From positions 1 to 5,318 of the forward strand of contig JAQBEX010000188.1 in the NCBI GenBank assembly GCA_032123675.1: a stretch of 5,318 bases of DNA, in the 5' to 3' direction. Origin of the DNA: Prado023 sp032123675 (GTDB lineage Bacteria > Actinomycetota > Actinomycetes > S36-B12 > CAIYMF01). The number at the start of each line of letters is the position of its first letter. Within the stretch, counting starts at the first letter, position 1. This document shows, one piece after another, positions 1 through 5,141 of the stretch. Below the pieces are notes generated by a model, which did not search any database, had not been told where the DNA came from, and was given only the letters and a program-made list of their open reading frames with translations. The position numbers were made by a program, and so were the translations under genes.

Positions 1-265
1 AGGGCTGGTAATCAACGATCCGCTCGTTGGGCACGTACTCCGTCCGAGTGACCACAGTGTGGATCGGCACGAAGAACAGACGGCCCGACCACTCGTAGGT
101 CGAGTCCACACCCATCTGTCCGGACTGCCTCGTGATGTGACCACTCATCCTCGGATCCGCCTCGCGCACGGCCGCGAAGAAGCTCTCCGGGTCCTTCACA
201 TGCTCGAACACCTTCTCGACGGGCGCATCGATGTGCACGCTCCGTGTATGCGTGGTTGTCGTCAT
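1..265 (-). CDS. SRPBCC (START/Bet v1-like) family protein, partial: N-terminal 88 residues
   Basis: Reading the minus strand from an ATG at 265 gives an open frame that runs to the window edge without a stop, so the C-terminal part is missing. The peptide starts MTTTTHTRSVHIDAPVEKVF and continues with EHVKDPESFF (residues 21-30). The pattern of a beta strand, then 'I-DAPVEKVFEHVKDPE', is the standard opening of the SRPBCC fold (polyketide cyclase/dehydrase-like and CoxG-like proteins), in which a helix-grip fold makes a hydrophobic pocket for a small ligand. Residues 52-88 (GVDSTYEW, then a TEYVPNERIVDY segment) fit the following beta strands. Full-length members are usually about 140-160 aa, so just over half is present. 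A strong Shine-Dalgarno lies 7 nt upstream. No signal peptide or membrane segment is seen; it should be cytosolic. The ligand and pathway cannot be told from this part. Confidence 0.85.
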   Translation of the reverse strand, partial: MTTTTHTRSVHIDAPVEKVFEHVKDPESFFAAVREADPRMSGHITRQSGQMGVDSTYEWSGRLFFVPIHTVVTRTEYVPNERIVDYQP

Positions 266-272
266 GGCCGCA

Positions 273-283
273 CCCCCCTTCTC
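273..283 (-). promoter_or_regulatory. Ribosome binding site of the SRPBCC gene
   Basis: On the minus strand this reads GAGAAGGGGGG, ending 7 nt before the ATG at 265. It is the strongest Shine-Dalgarno in the window and fixes the start of the SRPBCC gene. Confidence 0.75.
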
Positions 284-320
284 TTGCGAACCCGCCCGGC
301 CGTCGTCTGCAACCCCAACT

Positions 321-342
321 CCCGCGGCCCTCACGCCGCGGG
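321..342. repeat. Perfect GC-rich inverted repeat (hairpin) in the SRPBCC leader
   Basis: CCCGCGGC (321-328) and GCCGCGGG (335-342) are exact reverse complements around a 6-nt loop. It lies about 55-75 nt upstream of the SRPBCC start codon, so in that mRNA it would form a stable 8-bp stem in the 5' leader. There is no U-tract on either side, so an ordinary intrinsic terminator is not supported. It could be an attenuating or mRNA-stabilising structure, or a protein-binding dyad. Confidence 0.5.
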
Positions 343-346
343 TCCC

Positions 347-373
347 ACTTGCCACGTTACGCCCAACGCAAGT
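347..373 (-). promoter_or_regulatory. Possible promoter/operator of the SRPBCC gene
   Basis: ACTTGC (347-352) and GCAAGT (368-373) are perfect 6-bp inverted arms separated by 15 bp. Between them, on the minus strand, is TAACGT (354-359), which matches the TANNNT pattern of an actinobacterial -10 element. A transcript would start near 347 and carry a leader of about 80 nt including the hairpin at 321-342. No good -35 box is seen 16-19 bp upstream. The overlap of dyad and -10 would suit a repressor, but this is inference from sequence layout. Confidence 0.3.
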
Positions 374-713
374 CCCGGGCACAGGGCATGGAACCACCCA
401 GCGGTCTGGCGACAACCTGAGCCTGTACGCCGTGCACGCGGCCAACGCCCCGACTCCGCGGGAGCACGGTCGCCGTGACTCGCCCTCGGGTCCGGTCCAC
501 GTCATTCTGGGCGTTGTGATGCCTGTCCGAGGGCGCGCGATAGGCGGCGAATAGACGCACTTGGTTCTGCCACGGGCGACGGTGGTCACGGAGTGATGTG
601 TCGGCCGCGGCGTCTGGTGACCCGGATGCCAAGGCCCTCCAATGCCGGGGGGTCGCCGTCGCAGCGGGGGAATCGTCACAGCCCGAGCGGGACTCGCAAC
701 TGCGGGGTGGAGC

Positions 714-1544
714 TCATCGGGGACCTCCTTGGGGCGCCCCGCCGCGCGTGGCGCCGTAGTGCAGCACAAGCATGAGCGCGGACACGGCCGTCAGCGTGTG
801 CCACGCGGCGTGGCCCTGCAGCAGGGAGTCGGGCCGGCACAGCACCCCGCGGTCATCGAGCACCCACAGCCCGTAGGCAATGACGAGCAGACCGATGCCG
901 GTCGACAGCGGCCCTCGCCGGGGGTCGTGCCACGGCAGGCCGCTTGTGCCGGGCCGCACTTCGAGCAGGATGCCGGGCAGCAGCACCAGCGCGAACAGCA
1001 CCCGGCGGCTGTCCGGGTAGGCGTACTGCGCGACGGCCAGCGAGCCGGCGATCGCGACGAACAGCACCACTGCAGCCGGTGGGCGCAGCGCACCCATCCG
1101 CACCAGCGCCCCACACAGCAGCAGCGCGCCGAGCAGGTACATCGACAGCACGTCGAAGTACTGGCCCACGAAGGTCAGCGTCGCGTGGTAGAAGGCGCTG
1201 GACAGCCCCACGAGCGCCACCACCAGGGCCAGCCACGGGATGAGGGCGCCGGCGCTGTAGGCCCTCGCCCGGCGCGCCCCAGCGACCGCCGCGGCGGCCC
1301 AGAGCCCGACCAGCACGTACGCGAAGGACGACACCGTGTTGGCCGGCTGCGCGACCGGGGCGTCGCGCACGGCCTCGCAGAAGCACCGCGTGGCCAGGCA
1401 GGAGGCCGGCCGGGCCTGATCAGCCCAGCCGTCGACGGCCACCAGCAGCCACCACAGCAGGGCACCGAGGACCACGGTGCCGGCCACGGCCAGGGCGACC
1501 GCGCGCGAGGTCGTTCGGCGATCGATCCACGTCGGCTCGTTCAC
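714..1544 (-). CDS. Alkaline-ceramidase-like integral membrane hydrolase (CREST superfamily)
   Basis: 276-aa multi-pass membrane protein. The family (Pfam ceramidase) holds zinc-dependent amidases inside a seven-helix bundle; eukaryotic members split ceramide into sphingosine and fatty acid. Family residues are visible in order: CEAVRD and QPANTVSS (about 56-73), the conserved first-loop 'CE...NT.S' region; S116-x3-H120 in 'SSAFYHATL'; D131, eleven residues after H120; and H245-x3-H249 in 'LQGHAAWH'. These match the Ser/His/Asp/His/His zinc site of human ACER3 in order and spacing. About seven hydrophobic segments run from residue 13 to 262. The GTG start at 1544 overlaps the stop of the upstream zinc-ribbon gene (GTGA), implying translational coupling; the frame stays open further upstream, but that part lies over the other gene and is not protein-like. 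Most actinobacteria are not known to make sphingolipids, so the natural substrate (another N-acyl lipid?) is unknown. Family call firm, activity inferred. Confidence 0.88.
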   Translation of the reverse strand: MNEPTWIDRRTTSRAVALAVAGTVVLGALLWWLLVAVDGWADQARPASCLATRCFCEAVRDAPVAQPANTVSSFAYVLVGLWAAAAVAGARRARAYSAGALIPWLALVVALVGLSSAFYHATLTFVGQYFDVLSMYLLGALLLCGALVRMGALRPPAAVVLFVAIAGSLAVAQYAYPDSRRVLFALVLLPGILLEVRPGTSGLPWHDPRRGPLSTGIGLLVIAYGLWVLDDRGVLCRPDSLLQGHAAWHTLTAVSALMLVLHYGATRGGAPQGGPR

Positions 1545-1762
1545 CCGCAGCCGCACGACCCGCCGCAGCATCCGCCGCCGCTGGTCGGCGCGGAGATCGG
1601 CGCCCCCCTGCCGGACGAGCGCATCACCCCCGAGACGCCGAGTAACCGGACCGCGTCTTCGTGCCCGTCCGGGCAGGCGGCCGGCGCCGACGACTCGCTC
1701 ATGGGGCGGGACTCGGTGAACGTCGCCCCGCAGGTGCGGCAGCGGAACTCGTAGGACGGCAT
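1541..1762 (-). CDS. FmdB-family zinc-ribbon protein with Cys/Gly-rich tail
   Basis: 73-aa protein beginning MPSYEFRCRTCG, the hallmark opening of the FmdB/CxxC zinc-ribbon family of putative regulatory or metal-binding proteins. The first zinc knuckle is C8-x2-C11. The second is C30-PDG-H34 instead of the usual Cys-x2-Cys, so the site would be Cys3His. A flexible Ser/Gly/Pro region leads to a C-terminal tail GGGCCGGSCGCG with four more cysteines (65, 66, 70, 72) that could bind a second metal ion. No membrane segment is present; the protein should be cytosolic. It is the first gene of a two-gene operon: its TGA shares bases with the GTG of the ceramidase-like gene. No Shine-Dalgarno precedes the ATG, but a TACACT box ends 6 nt before it, which suggests a leaderless mRNA. 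The molecular role of small FmdB proteins is poorly defined. Confidence 0.85.
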   Translation of the reverse strand: MPSYEFRCRTCGATFTESRPMSESSAPAACPDGHEDAVRLLGVSGVMRSSGRGAPISAPTSGGGCCGGSCGCG

Positions 1763-2073
1763 GAGCGGAGTGTAAGGATGCTGGCGGCGATCGGCCGTGG
1801 TGAGAGATCAGCTCGAGCGATCCTGGAACACCCCCTCGGGCCGACATCGAGATGGGGGCGTCGACCCTGCCGCCCACCACGCGCTGCTGGAACGAGGCCA
1901 CGGTGAATCGCCCTCGGTTTGATACCGCGTCCATCTGGGCGGCGATGCCGGCGGTGCGCGTTTCGCGGCGGAATGGGCGCCCGTTGGGGCATGGTGTTCG
2001 GGTGGCCGTCCGGTTGCGGGTTTCCTGCTGCCGTATGAATTCATGGGTGGAACCGGGGGCGTCCGAGTAGGGG
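1763..2073. other. 311-bp spacer without a convincing gene
   Basis: This lies between the start of the fmdB-like gene and the end of the small membrane protein gene. Frames are open on both strands, but they are Arg/Pro/Ser-rich, lack ribosome binding sites and resemble no family I know. One minus-strand frame (about 1900 down to 1830, codons for VASFQQRVVGGRVDAPISM) has strikingly G/C-rich third positions, but it has no nearby start with a binding site and runs on into the zinc-ribbon gene. A 10-bp palindrome ATGAATTCAT sits at 2035-2044. No terminator-like hairpin with a T-run is seen after the small membrane protein gene. Confidence 0.55.
1769..1774 (-). promoter_or_regulatory. Candidate -10 box for a leaderless fmdB-like/ceramidase-like transcript
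   Basis: On the minus strand TACACT (TANNNT pattern) ends 6 nt before the ATG at 1762, so transcription would begin on or next to the start codon. No ribosome binding site is present, which agrees with a leaderless start. No -35 resembling TTGACA is found at 16-18 bp. Confidence 0.4.
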
Positions 2074-2400
2074 TCAACGCGCGCCGGCGGGATCCAGTTC
2101 GAGGCTGCCGGGCCGTGCCGCGCGCCGGCCGCGGATCCGGTGGCCGAGCGTGACTAGCCCCAACCCCGCCGCGTAGATGACCGCATTGATGATCCCGTAT
2201 GCCCACACGTCCTGGTTGGAGAACTCCGGGTATGGGCCGAAGGCGTGGGTCGATCCGTTGATCCATTCCATCAGGAGGTTCGCGGTCTGGAACGTGAACA
2301 CGAACGAGTGGATCGCGATGTACGCGACGAAGGCGGCCATGCGACTGCGGACGAGCAGGCCGAGCGGGAGCGGGATGAGGATCATCAGTATGAGTTCCAT
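2074..2400 (-). CDS. Small three-helix membrane protein, function unknown
   Basis: 108-aa protein starting MELILMILIPLPLGLLVRSR. Hydrophobic segments lie at about 2-17, 22-44 and 65-86. Between the second and third is a polar loop with 'EWINGSTHAFGPYPEF', and the C-terminus is a basic, probably cytosolic tail (HRIRGRRAAR). The composition and clean membrane pattern argue for a real gene, and I believe similar short membrane proteins occur in other actinobacteria, though I cannot assign a family or function. The frame is open upstream to 2613, but that part is not protein-like and overlaps the promoter and start of the divergent kinase gene. The ATG at 2400 is supported by a TAGGTT box 7 nt upstream and by the start of hydrophobic sequence. 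The gene is transcribed away from the kinase/regulator operon and shares its upstream region, so it may be a target of that system. That link is inference from position only. Confidence 0.72.
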   Translation of the reverse strand: MELILMILIPLPLGLLVRSRMAAFVAYIAIHSFVFTFQTANLLMEWINGSTHAFGPYPEFSNQDVWAYGIINAVIYAAGLGLVTLGHRIRGRRAARPGSLELDPAGAR

Positions 2401-2407
2401 GTCCCTG

Positions 2408-2413
2408 AACCTA
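2408..2413 (-). promoter_or_regulatory. Candidate -10 box of the small membrane protein gene (leaderless)
   Basis: On the minus strand TAGGTT ends 7 nt before the ATG at 2400. It fits TANNNT, and its distance implies transcription starting at or within a base or two of the start codon. No clear -35 element is seen. An AGGGA motif also lies just before the ATG, but at 1-2 nt it is too close to work as a normal ribosome binding site. Confidence 0.4.
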
Positions 2414-2467
2414 GGCAGCCGCGGGGCGCGGAGCATCGAGGCCACCGCCAGTTTCGTGTCGGTGGGG

Positions 2468-2486
2468 GCACGTACGTGCTGGCACG
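2468..2486. promoter_or_regulatory. Array of three alternating half-sites, candidate operator
   Basis: The sequence reads GCACG-TA-CGTGC-TG-GCACG. Three identical 5-bp half-sites alternate in orientation, each separated by exactly 2 bp, giving two overlapping dyads: the perfect 12-bp palindrome GCACGTACGTGC (2468-2479) and CGTGC-TG-GCACG (2475-2486). It lies in the divergent region between the small membrane protein gene and the kinase gene, and ends 2 bp before the candidate -35 of the kinase operon, a place used by both activators and repressors. The neighbouring LuxR/NarL-type regulator is the obvious candidate ligand, but another factor cannot be excluded. Confidence 0.45.
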
Positions 2487-2488
2487 GA

Positions 2489-2517
2489 TCGACGGGGCAT
2501 GCCGAGAGGGCCATGAT
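2489..2517 (+). promoter_or_regulatory. Candidate promoter of the histidine kinase/response regulator operon
   Basis: A -35-like TCGACG (2489-2494; four of six matches to TTGACA) is followed after 17 bp by CATGAT (2512-2517; four of six to TATAAT). A start 6-7 nt later falls at about 2524. That coincides with the in-frame GTG at 2524 (leaderless start) and is also compatible with a short leader to the GTG at 2554. The spacer contains a small palindrome GGCATGCC (2496-2503). Confidence 0.4.
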
Positions 2518-2523
2518 GTCGTC

Positions 2524-4500
2524 GTGGCGCCGCGGCGATGGCGAGGGAGCTTGGTGAGCGCGCTGCTGGTGTACGCAGCGGGCATCGCAGCCATGGCCGC
2601 GATCGCCCTGCATCCCGCCGGCGACGCGGTCGACTTCTCCGTCGCCCTTGCTTCGACCTTCGCCGTGGGACTCGGACTTCTGGTGGCGTGGCGTCGGCCG
2701 GAGAGCCCGATGTCGGGCGCCTTGGTCCTCCTGGTTGCAGCACCGACCCTCGTGGCGGCCCTCGAGGCGTGGGGCGCCACGGACGGCACACCGGGCCAGA
2801 TGCCCGCCGCCTCGGTGGTTGCAGCGCTTGCTCCCGGGATCTGGGTGTTCAACCTCGCCGGCTTCGTCGTCCTCTGTGCGACTGTCCCCAATGGTCCGGC
2901 GAATGGAAGGGGCTGGCGGGTTCTGCCCTGGCTGTACCTCGCCGCCGCGATATTCGCCATGGTGGTCGTCTCGCTCCAGCCCGACGCCTCCACCGGGGCT
3001 GACCCCGCGATCCCGAATGGCGCCCCTGTGGACCTGCCGGCAGCCTTCAACACCGCCCTGATCCTGGCTGCCGCCCTCGTCCTGTTCGCGACCCTGGCAG
3101 GCGCCGCGCTGTCTGTTGTGGTCCGGTATCGCGCGGGCGACGAGCTGACTCGGGTGCAGCTGCGGTGGTTCACGCTCGGCTGCGTCCTGGTGCCCGTGCT
3201 CCTGGTAGCGGGATGGATCGCCGAGGCCCTGGGCGCGGCTCTGGTGGTTGCCTACACCCCGTTCATGTTCGCCATCGTCTTCGGTCTCCCGGTCACGGTG
3301 GCGGTCGCGATCTTCCGATACGACCTACTCGACATCGACCGTGTACTCAGCGACACCATCTCGTGGCTGCTCACCACGGTCGTCGCTGCCGGCCTGTTCG
3401 CCCTGGTGGTGGTCGCCATCTCCCAGTCCGGGGTCTCCCGCGGTCTCGTCGGCGAGGGGGGCGGGCTGGTCGTCGCCGCCTTCGTGACCGCCCTGGTCCT
3501 CACGCCGCTGCATCGATGGCTCGCGCACATCGTGGGAAGCATCGTGGATCGCGATCGCGTGGTCGTGCTCGCAGCGGTCCGCACGTTCATCGATCGGGTG
3601 CGGGACGGGCAGGCGGAGCCCGAGCAAGTCGAGACAGTTCTTCGGGAGTGCCTGGATGACCCACGCCTGCGCGTCCTGCTCCGTGAGCCAGGGCACGAGG
3701 GCCTGACGGGACTCGATGGCACCCCACAGACGCTCGACCCCGACTCCACCACCATCGAGTTGGAGTCACGTGGAGCGACGGTCGGTGCCCTGCTGCTGGG
3801 CCGTACCTCCGCCGGGCGGGTGCGTCGGGCACGCGAGGCCGCCGCCGAGGCTCGTCTGGCGATCGAGGTCAGCAGATTGCGCATGGAACTGCGCCACTCG
3901 CTCGACGACGCGCGCATGAGTCGGCTGCGTCTCGTGGAGGCTGCCGCGACCGAGCGCCGCCGCCTCGAACGCGACCTGCACGACGGCGCCCAGCAACAGA
4001 TCGTCGCCGTCGGCATGCGGCTGCGCTCAATCCAGCACCAGCGCCCACCGGGTGACCCGGTCAACGAGGAACTCGACCTGGCCGTGACTTCGCTGGAGGC
4101 AATCGTCGCGGAGCTGCGCCGTCTCGCCCATGGGATGCGCCCAAGCATGCTCGACGACGGGCTCGGACCCGCGTTGCGGCTGATGGTGGCCGACAGCCCG
4201 ATCCCCGTGCATCTCGACGTCGCTGAGGTCAGTGCGTCCGAGGCGGCGGTCACGACCGCGTACTTCGTCGTCGCCGAGGCTCTGGCCAACGCACTGAAGC
4301 ACTCGGGAGCCACGAATGTGGACGTCCACATTAGCGCGGTGGACGATCGGCTGGGTGTCGCGGTCTGCGACGACGGCACCGGCGGGGCTCAACCGGGCTT
4401 CGGGCTGACCGCGATCCGCGACAGGGTTGCCGCTCTCGGCGGCACCTTCACCATCGAGAGCACCCCACCGCTCGGCACCCGGATCGAGGTGCTGCTCTGA
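2524..4500 (+). CDS. Multi-pass membrane sensor histidine kinase, NarL/HisKA_3 type
   Basis: About 658 aa. Residues 10-330 hold some nine or ten membrane segments, including the motifs 'RRPESPMSG' (58-65), 'RYRAGDELTRVQLRWF' (201-216) and 'FRYDLLDIDRVLSDTISW' (264-281), typical of actinobacterial kinases with this polytopic sensor. Residues about 345-430 form a short linker that may be a degenerate GAF-like fold. A coiled stretch (about 432-480) leads to the HisKA_3 dimerisation domain 'ERRRLERDLHDGAQQQ', with phosphoacceptor H486. The ATPase domain shows E585 and N589 (N box, 'EALANALKHS'), DDGTGG (616-621) and GFGL (625-628). All catalytic elements are present. It should phosphorylate the regulator encoded directly downstream, which overlaps it by one base. 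Start: GTG 2524 gives a basic MAPRRWR lead into the first helix and sits 6 nt after CATGAT. GTG 2554 (648 aa), with AGGGAG 4 nt upstream, is a real alternative. The frame is open back to 2245, but that part is not protein-like. Signal unknown. Confidence 0.9.
   Translation: MAPRRWRGSLVSALLVYAAGIAAMAAIALHPAGDAVDFSVALASTFAVGLGLLVAWRRPESPMSGALVLLVAAPTLVAALEAWGATDGTPGQMPAASVVAALAPGIWVFNLAGFVVLCATVPNGPANGRGWRVLPWLYLAAAIFAMVVVSLQPDASTGADPAIPNGAPVDLPAAFNTALILAAALVLFATLAGAALSVVVRYRAGDELTRVQLRWFTLGCVLVPVLLVAGWIAEALGAALVVAYTPFMFAIVFGLPVTVAVAIFRYDLLDIDRVLSDTISWLLTTVVAAGLFALVVVAISQSGVSRGLVGEGGGLVVAAFVTALVLTPLHRWLAHIVGSIVDRDRVVVLAAVRTFIDRVRDGQAEPEQVETVLRECLDDPRLRVLLREPGHEGLTGLDGTPQTLDPDSTTIELESRGATVGALLLGRTSAGRVRRAREAAAEARLAIEVSRLRMELRHSLDDARMSRLRLVEAAATERRRLERDLHDGAQQQIVAVGMRLRSIQHQRPPGDPVNEELDLAVTSLEAIVAELRRLAHGMRPSMLDDGLGPALRLMVADSPIPVHLDVAEVSASEAAVTTAYFVVAEALANALKHSGATNVDVHISAVDDRLGVAVCDDGTGGAQPGFGLTAIRDRVAALGGTFTIESTPPLGTRIEVLL
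2544..2549 (+). promoter_or_regulatory. Possible ribosome binding site for the alternative kinase start
   Basis: AGGGAG lies 4 nt before the GTG at 2554 and would direct a kinase ten residues shorter. Spacing is short, and that product would begin inside the first membrane helix, so which start is used is undecided. Confidence 0.35.
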
Positions 4501-5141
4501 TGCTGCGCATCGTGATCGCGGAGGACTCAGTGCTGTTCCGGGAGGGGCTGGCGAGGCTTCTCACGGAGTCGGGCCACGACGTCATCGATGCGGTCGGCGA
4601 TGCACCGTCGCTGATGACGGCTGTCGATGATCAGATGCCGGACCTGGCGATCATCGATGTGCGCATGCCACCGACCATGACCGACGACGGGGCGCAGGCC
4701 GCCCACGCCCTGCGCGCGCAGCACCCCGAGCTGGGGATCCTCCTGCTTTCCCAGCACATCGAGACGCGCCACGCCCTGGACATGGTCGGCACGGGCGGAT
4801 TCGGCTACCTGCTCAAAGACCGCGTGCTGCGCGTGGACGACTTCCTGGACGCAGTGGAACGCGTAGCAGCCGGTGGCTCCGCGCTTGACCCCTCCGTCGT
4901 GGCAGCCCTGGTCGCCCCACGACGTCTCGACGATCGACTGGCGACTCTGTCCAGTCGCGAGCTCGAGGTACTCGGACTGGTGGCTGAGGGTCGCACGAAC
5001 GTGGCCATCGCCGACCGCCTCTTCGTCACGGAGCGAACGGTGGAGGCGCACATGCGCTCGATCCTGCAGAAGCTCCAGATCGATGACTCCGGCGACAGCC
5101 ACAGAAGGGTGCTCGCAGTGGTCGCCTACCTGGGCCGGTGA
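4500..5141 (+). CDS. LuxR/NarL-family two-component response regulator
   Basis: 213 aa, the normal length for the NarL/FixJ family. The N-terminal receiver domain (about 1-120) shows the acidic pair E8-D9, phosphoacceptor D53 in 'LAIIDVRMPP', S84 at the switch Thr/Ser position and K106 in 'YLLKDRV'. All residues needed for phosphorylation are therefore present. A short linker leads to the LuxR-type helix-turn-helix (about 147-193), with 'LSSRELEVLGLVAEGRTNVAIA' split over the first helices and 'VTERTVEAHMRSILQKL' as the recognition and dimer helices. The extreme C-terminus 'HRRVLAVVAYLGR' is usual in actinobacterial members. Its ATG shares one base with the TGA of the kinase gene (TGATG), so the two are translated from one mRNA by coupling, and the kinase is its evident partner. 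It is cytosolic and DNA-binding. Targets are unknown; the half-site array upstream of the operon is a candidate for autoregulation. Confidence 0.93.
   Translation: MLRIVIAEDSVLFREGLARLLTESGHDVIDAVGDAPSLMTAVDDQMPDLAIIDVRMPPTMTDDGAQAAHALRAQHPELGILLLSQHIETRHALDMVGTGGFGYLLKDRVLRVDDFLDAVERVAAGGSALDPSVVAALVAPRRLDDRLATLSSRELEVLGLVAEGRTNVAIADRLFVTERTVEAHMRSILQKLQIDDSGDSHRRVLAVVAYLGR

Larger units (their letters stand above)
266..713. other. 448-bp non-coding spacer with the leader of the SRPBCC gene
   Basis: This stretch lies between the start of the SRPBCC gene and the end of the ceramidase-like gene, both on the minus strand. The part next to the SRPBCC start holds its ribosome binding site, a GC hairpin (321-342) and a dyad around a possible -10 box (347-373). 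From about 400 to 713 I see no convincing gene. The longest minus-strand frame (357-632) would need a TTG start, has no ribosome binding site and resembles no family I know; the plus-strand frames have Arg/Pro-rich shadow composition. There is no obvious hairpin followed by a T-run to end the ceramidase-like transcript. Only weak short dyads occur, such as CACGG/CCGTG at 465-477 and CGAG/CTCG at 684-696. Confidence 0.6.

Noticed and set aside
321..342. The hairpin read as an intrinsic terminator for the ceramidase-like operon
   Set aside because: It has no following T-run and lies some 370 bases past the stop codon, close to the next gene's start; a leader structure or operator fits better.
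357..632. A possible 91-aa minus-strand gene upstream of the SRPBCC gene
   Set aside because: It has only a TTG start, no ribosome binding site, middling third-position bias and no recognisable family, and it covers the likely SRPBCC promoter.
642..1754. A 370-codon plus-strand open frame rich in Gln, His, Arg and Pro
   Set aside because: It is exactly antisense to the ceramidase-like and zinc-ribbon genes, both of which carry family motifs. Long antisense frames are normal in high-GC DNA.
1545..1934. A 130-residue N-terminal extension of the ceramidase-like protein, starting at the ATG at 1934
   Set aside because: It would overlap the whole zinc-ribbon gene in another frame. The extension is Arg-rich, low in family features, and lies before the residues where ceramidase similarity and the GTGA overlap begin.
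2245..2523. A 93-residue N-terminal extension of the kinase, starting at the ATG at 2245
   Set aside because: It is Arg/His/Glu/Asp-rich shadow sequence antisense to the small membrane protein gene and would read through the divergent promoter region.
2401..2613. A 71-residue N-terminal extension of the small membrane protein
   Set aside because: The extension is not protein-like, crosses the shared promoter region and runs over the start of the kinase gene. The ATG at 2400 directly precedes the first helix.
3252..4379. A 375-codon minus-strand open frame rich in Ser, Arg and Thr
   Set aside because: It is antisense to the kinase domain region, where the H, N and G boxes are unmistakable. 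Its composition is that of a shadow frame.
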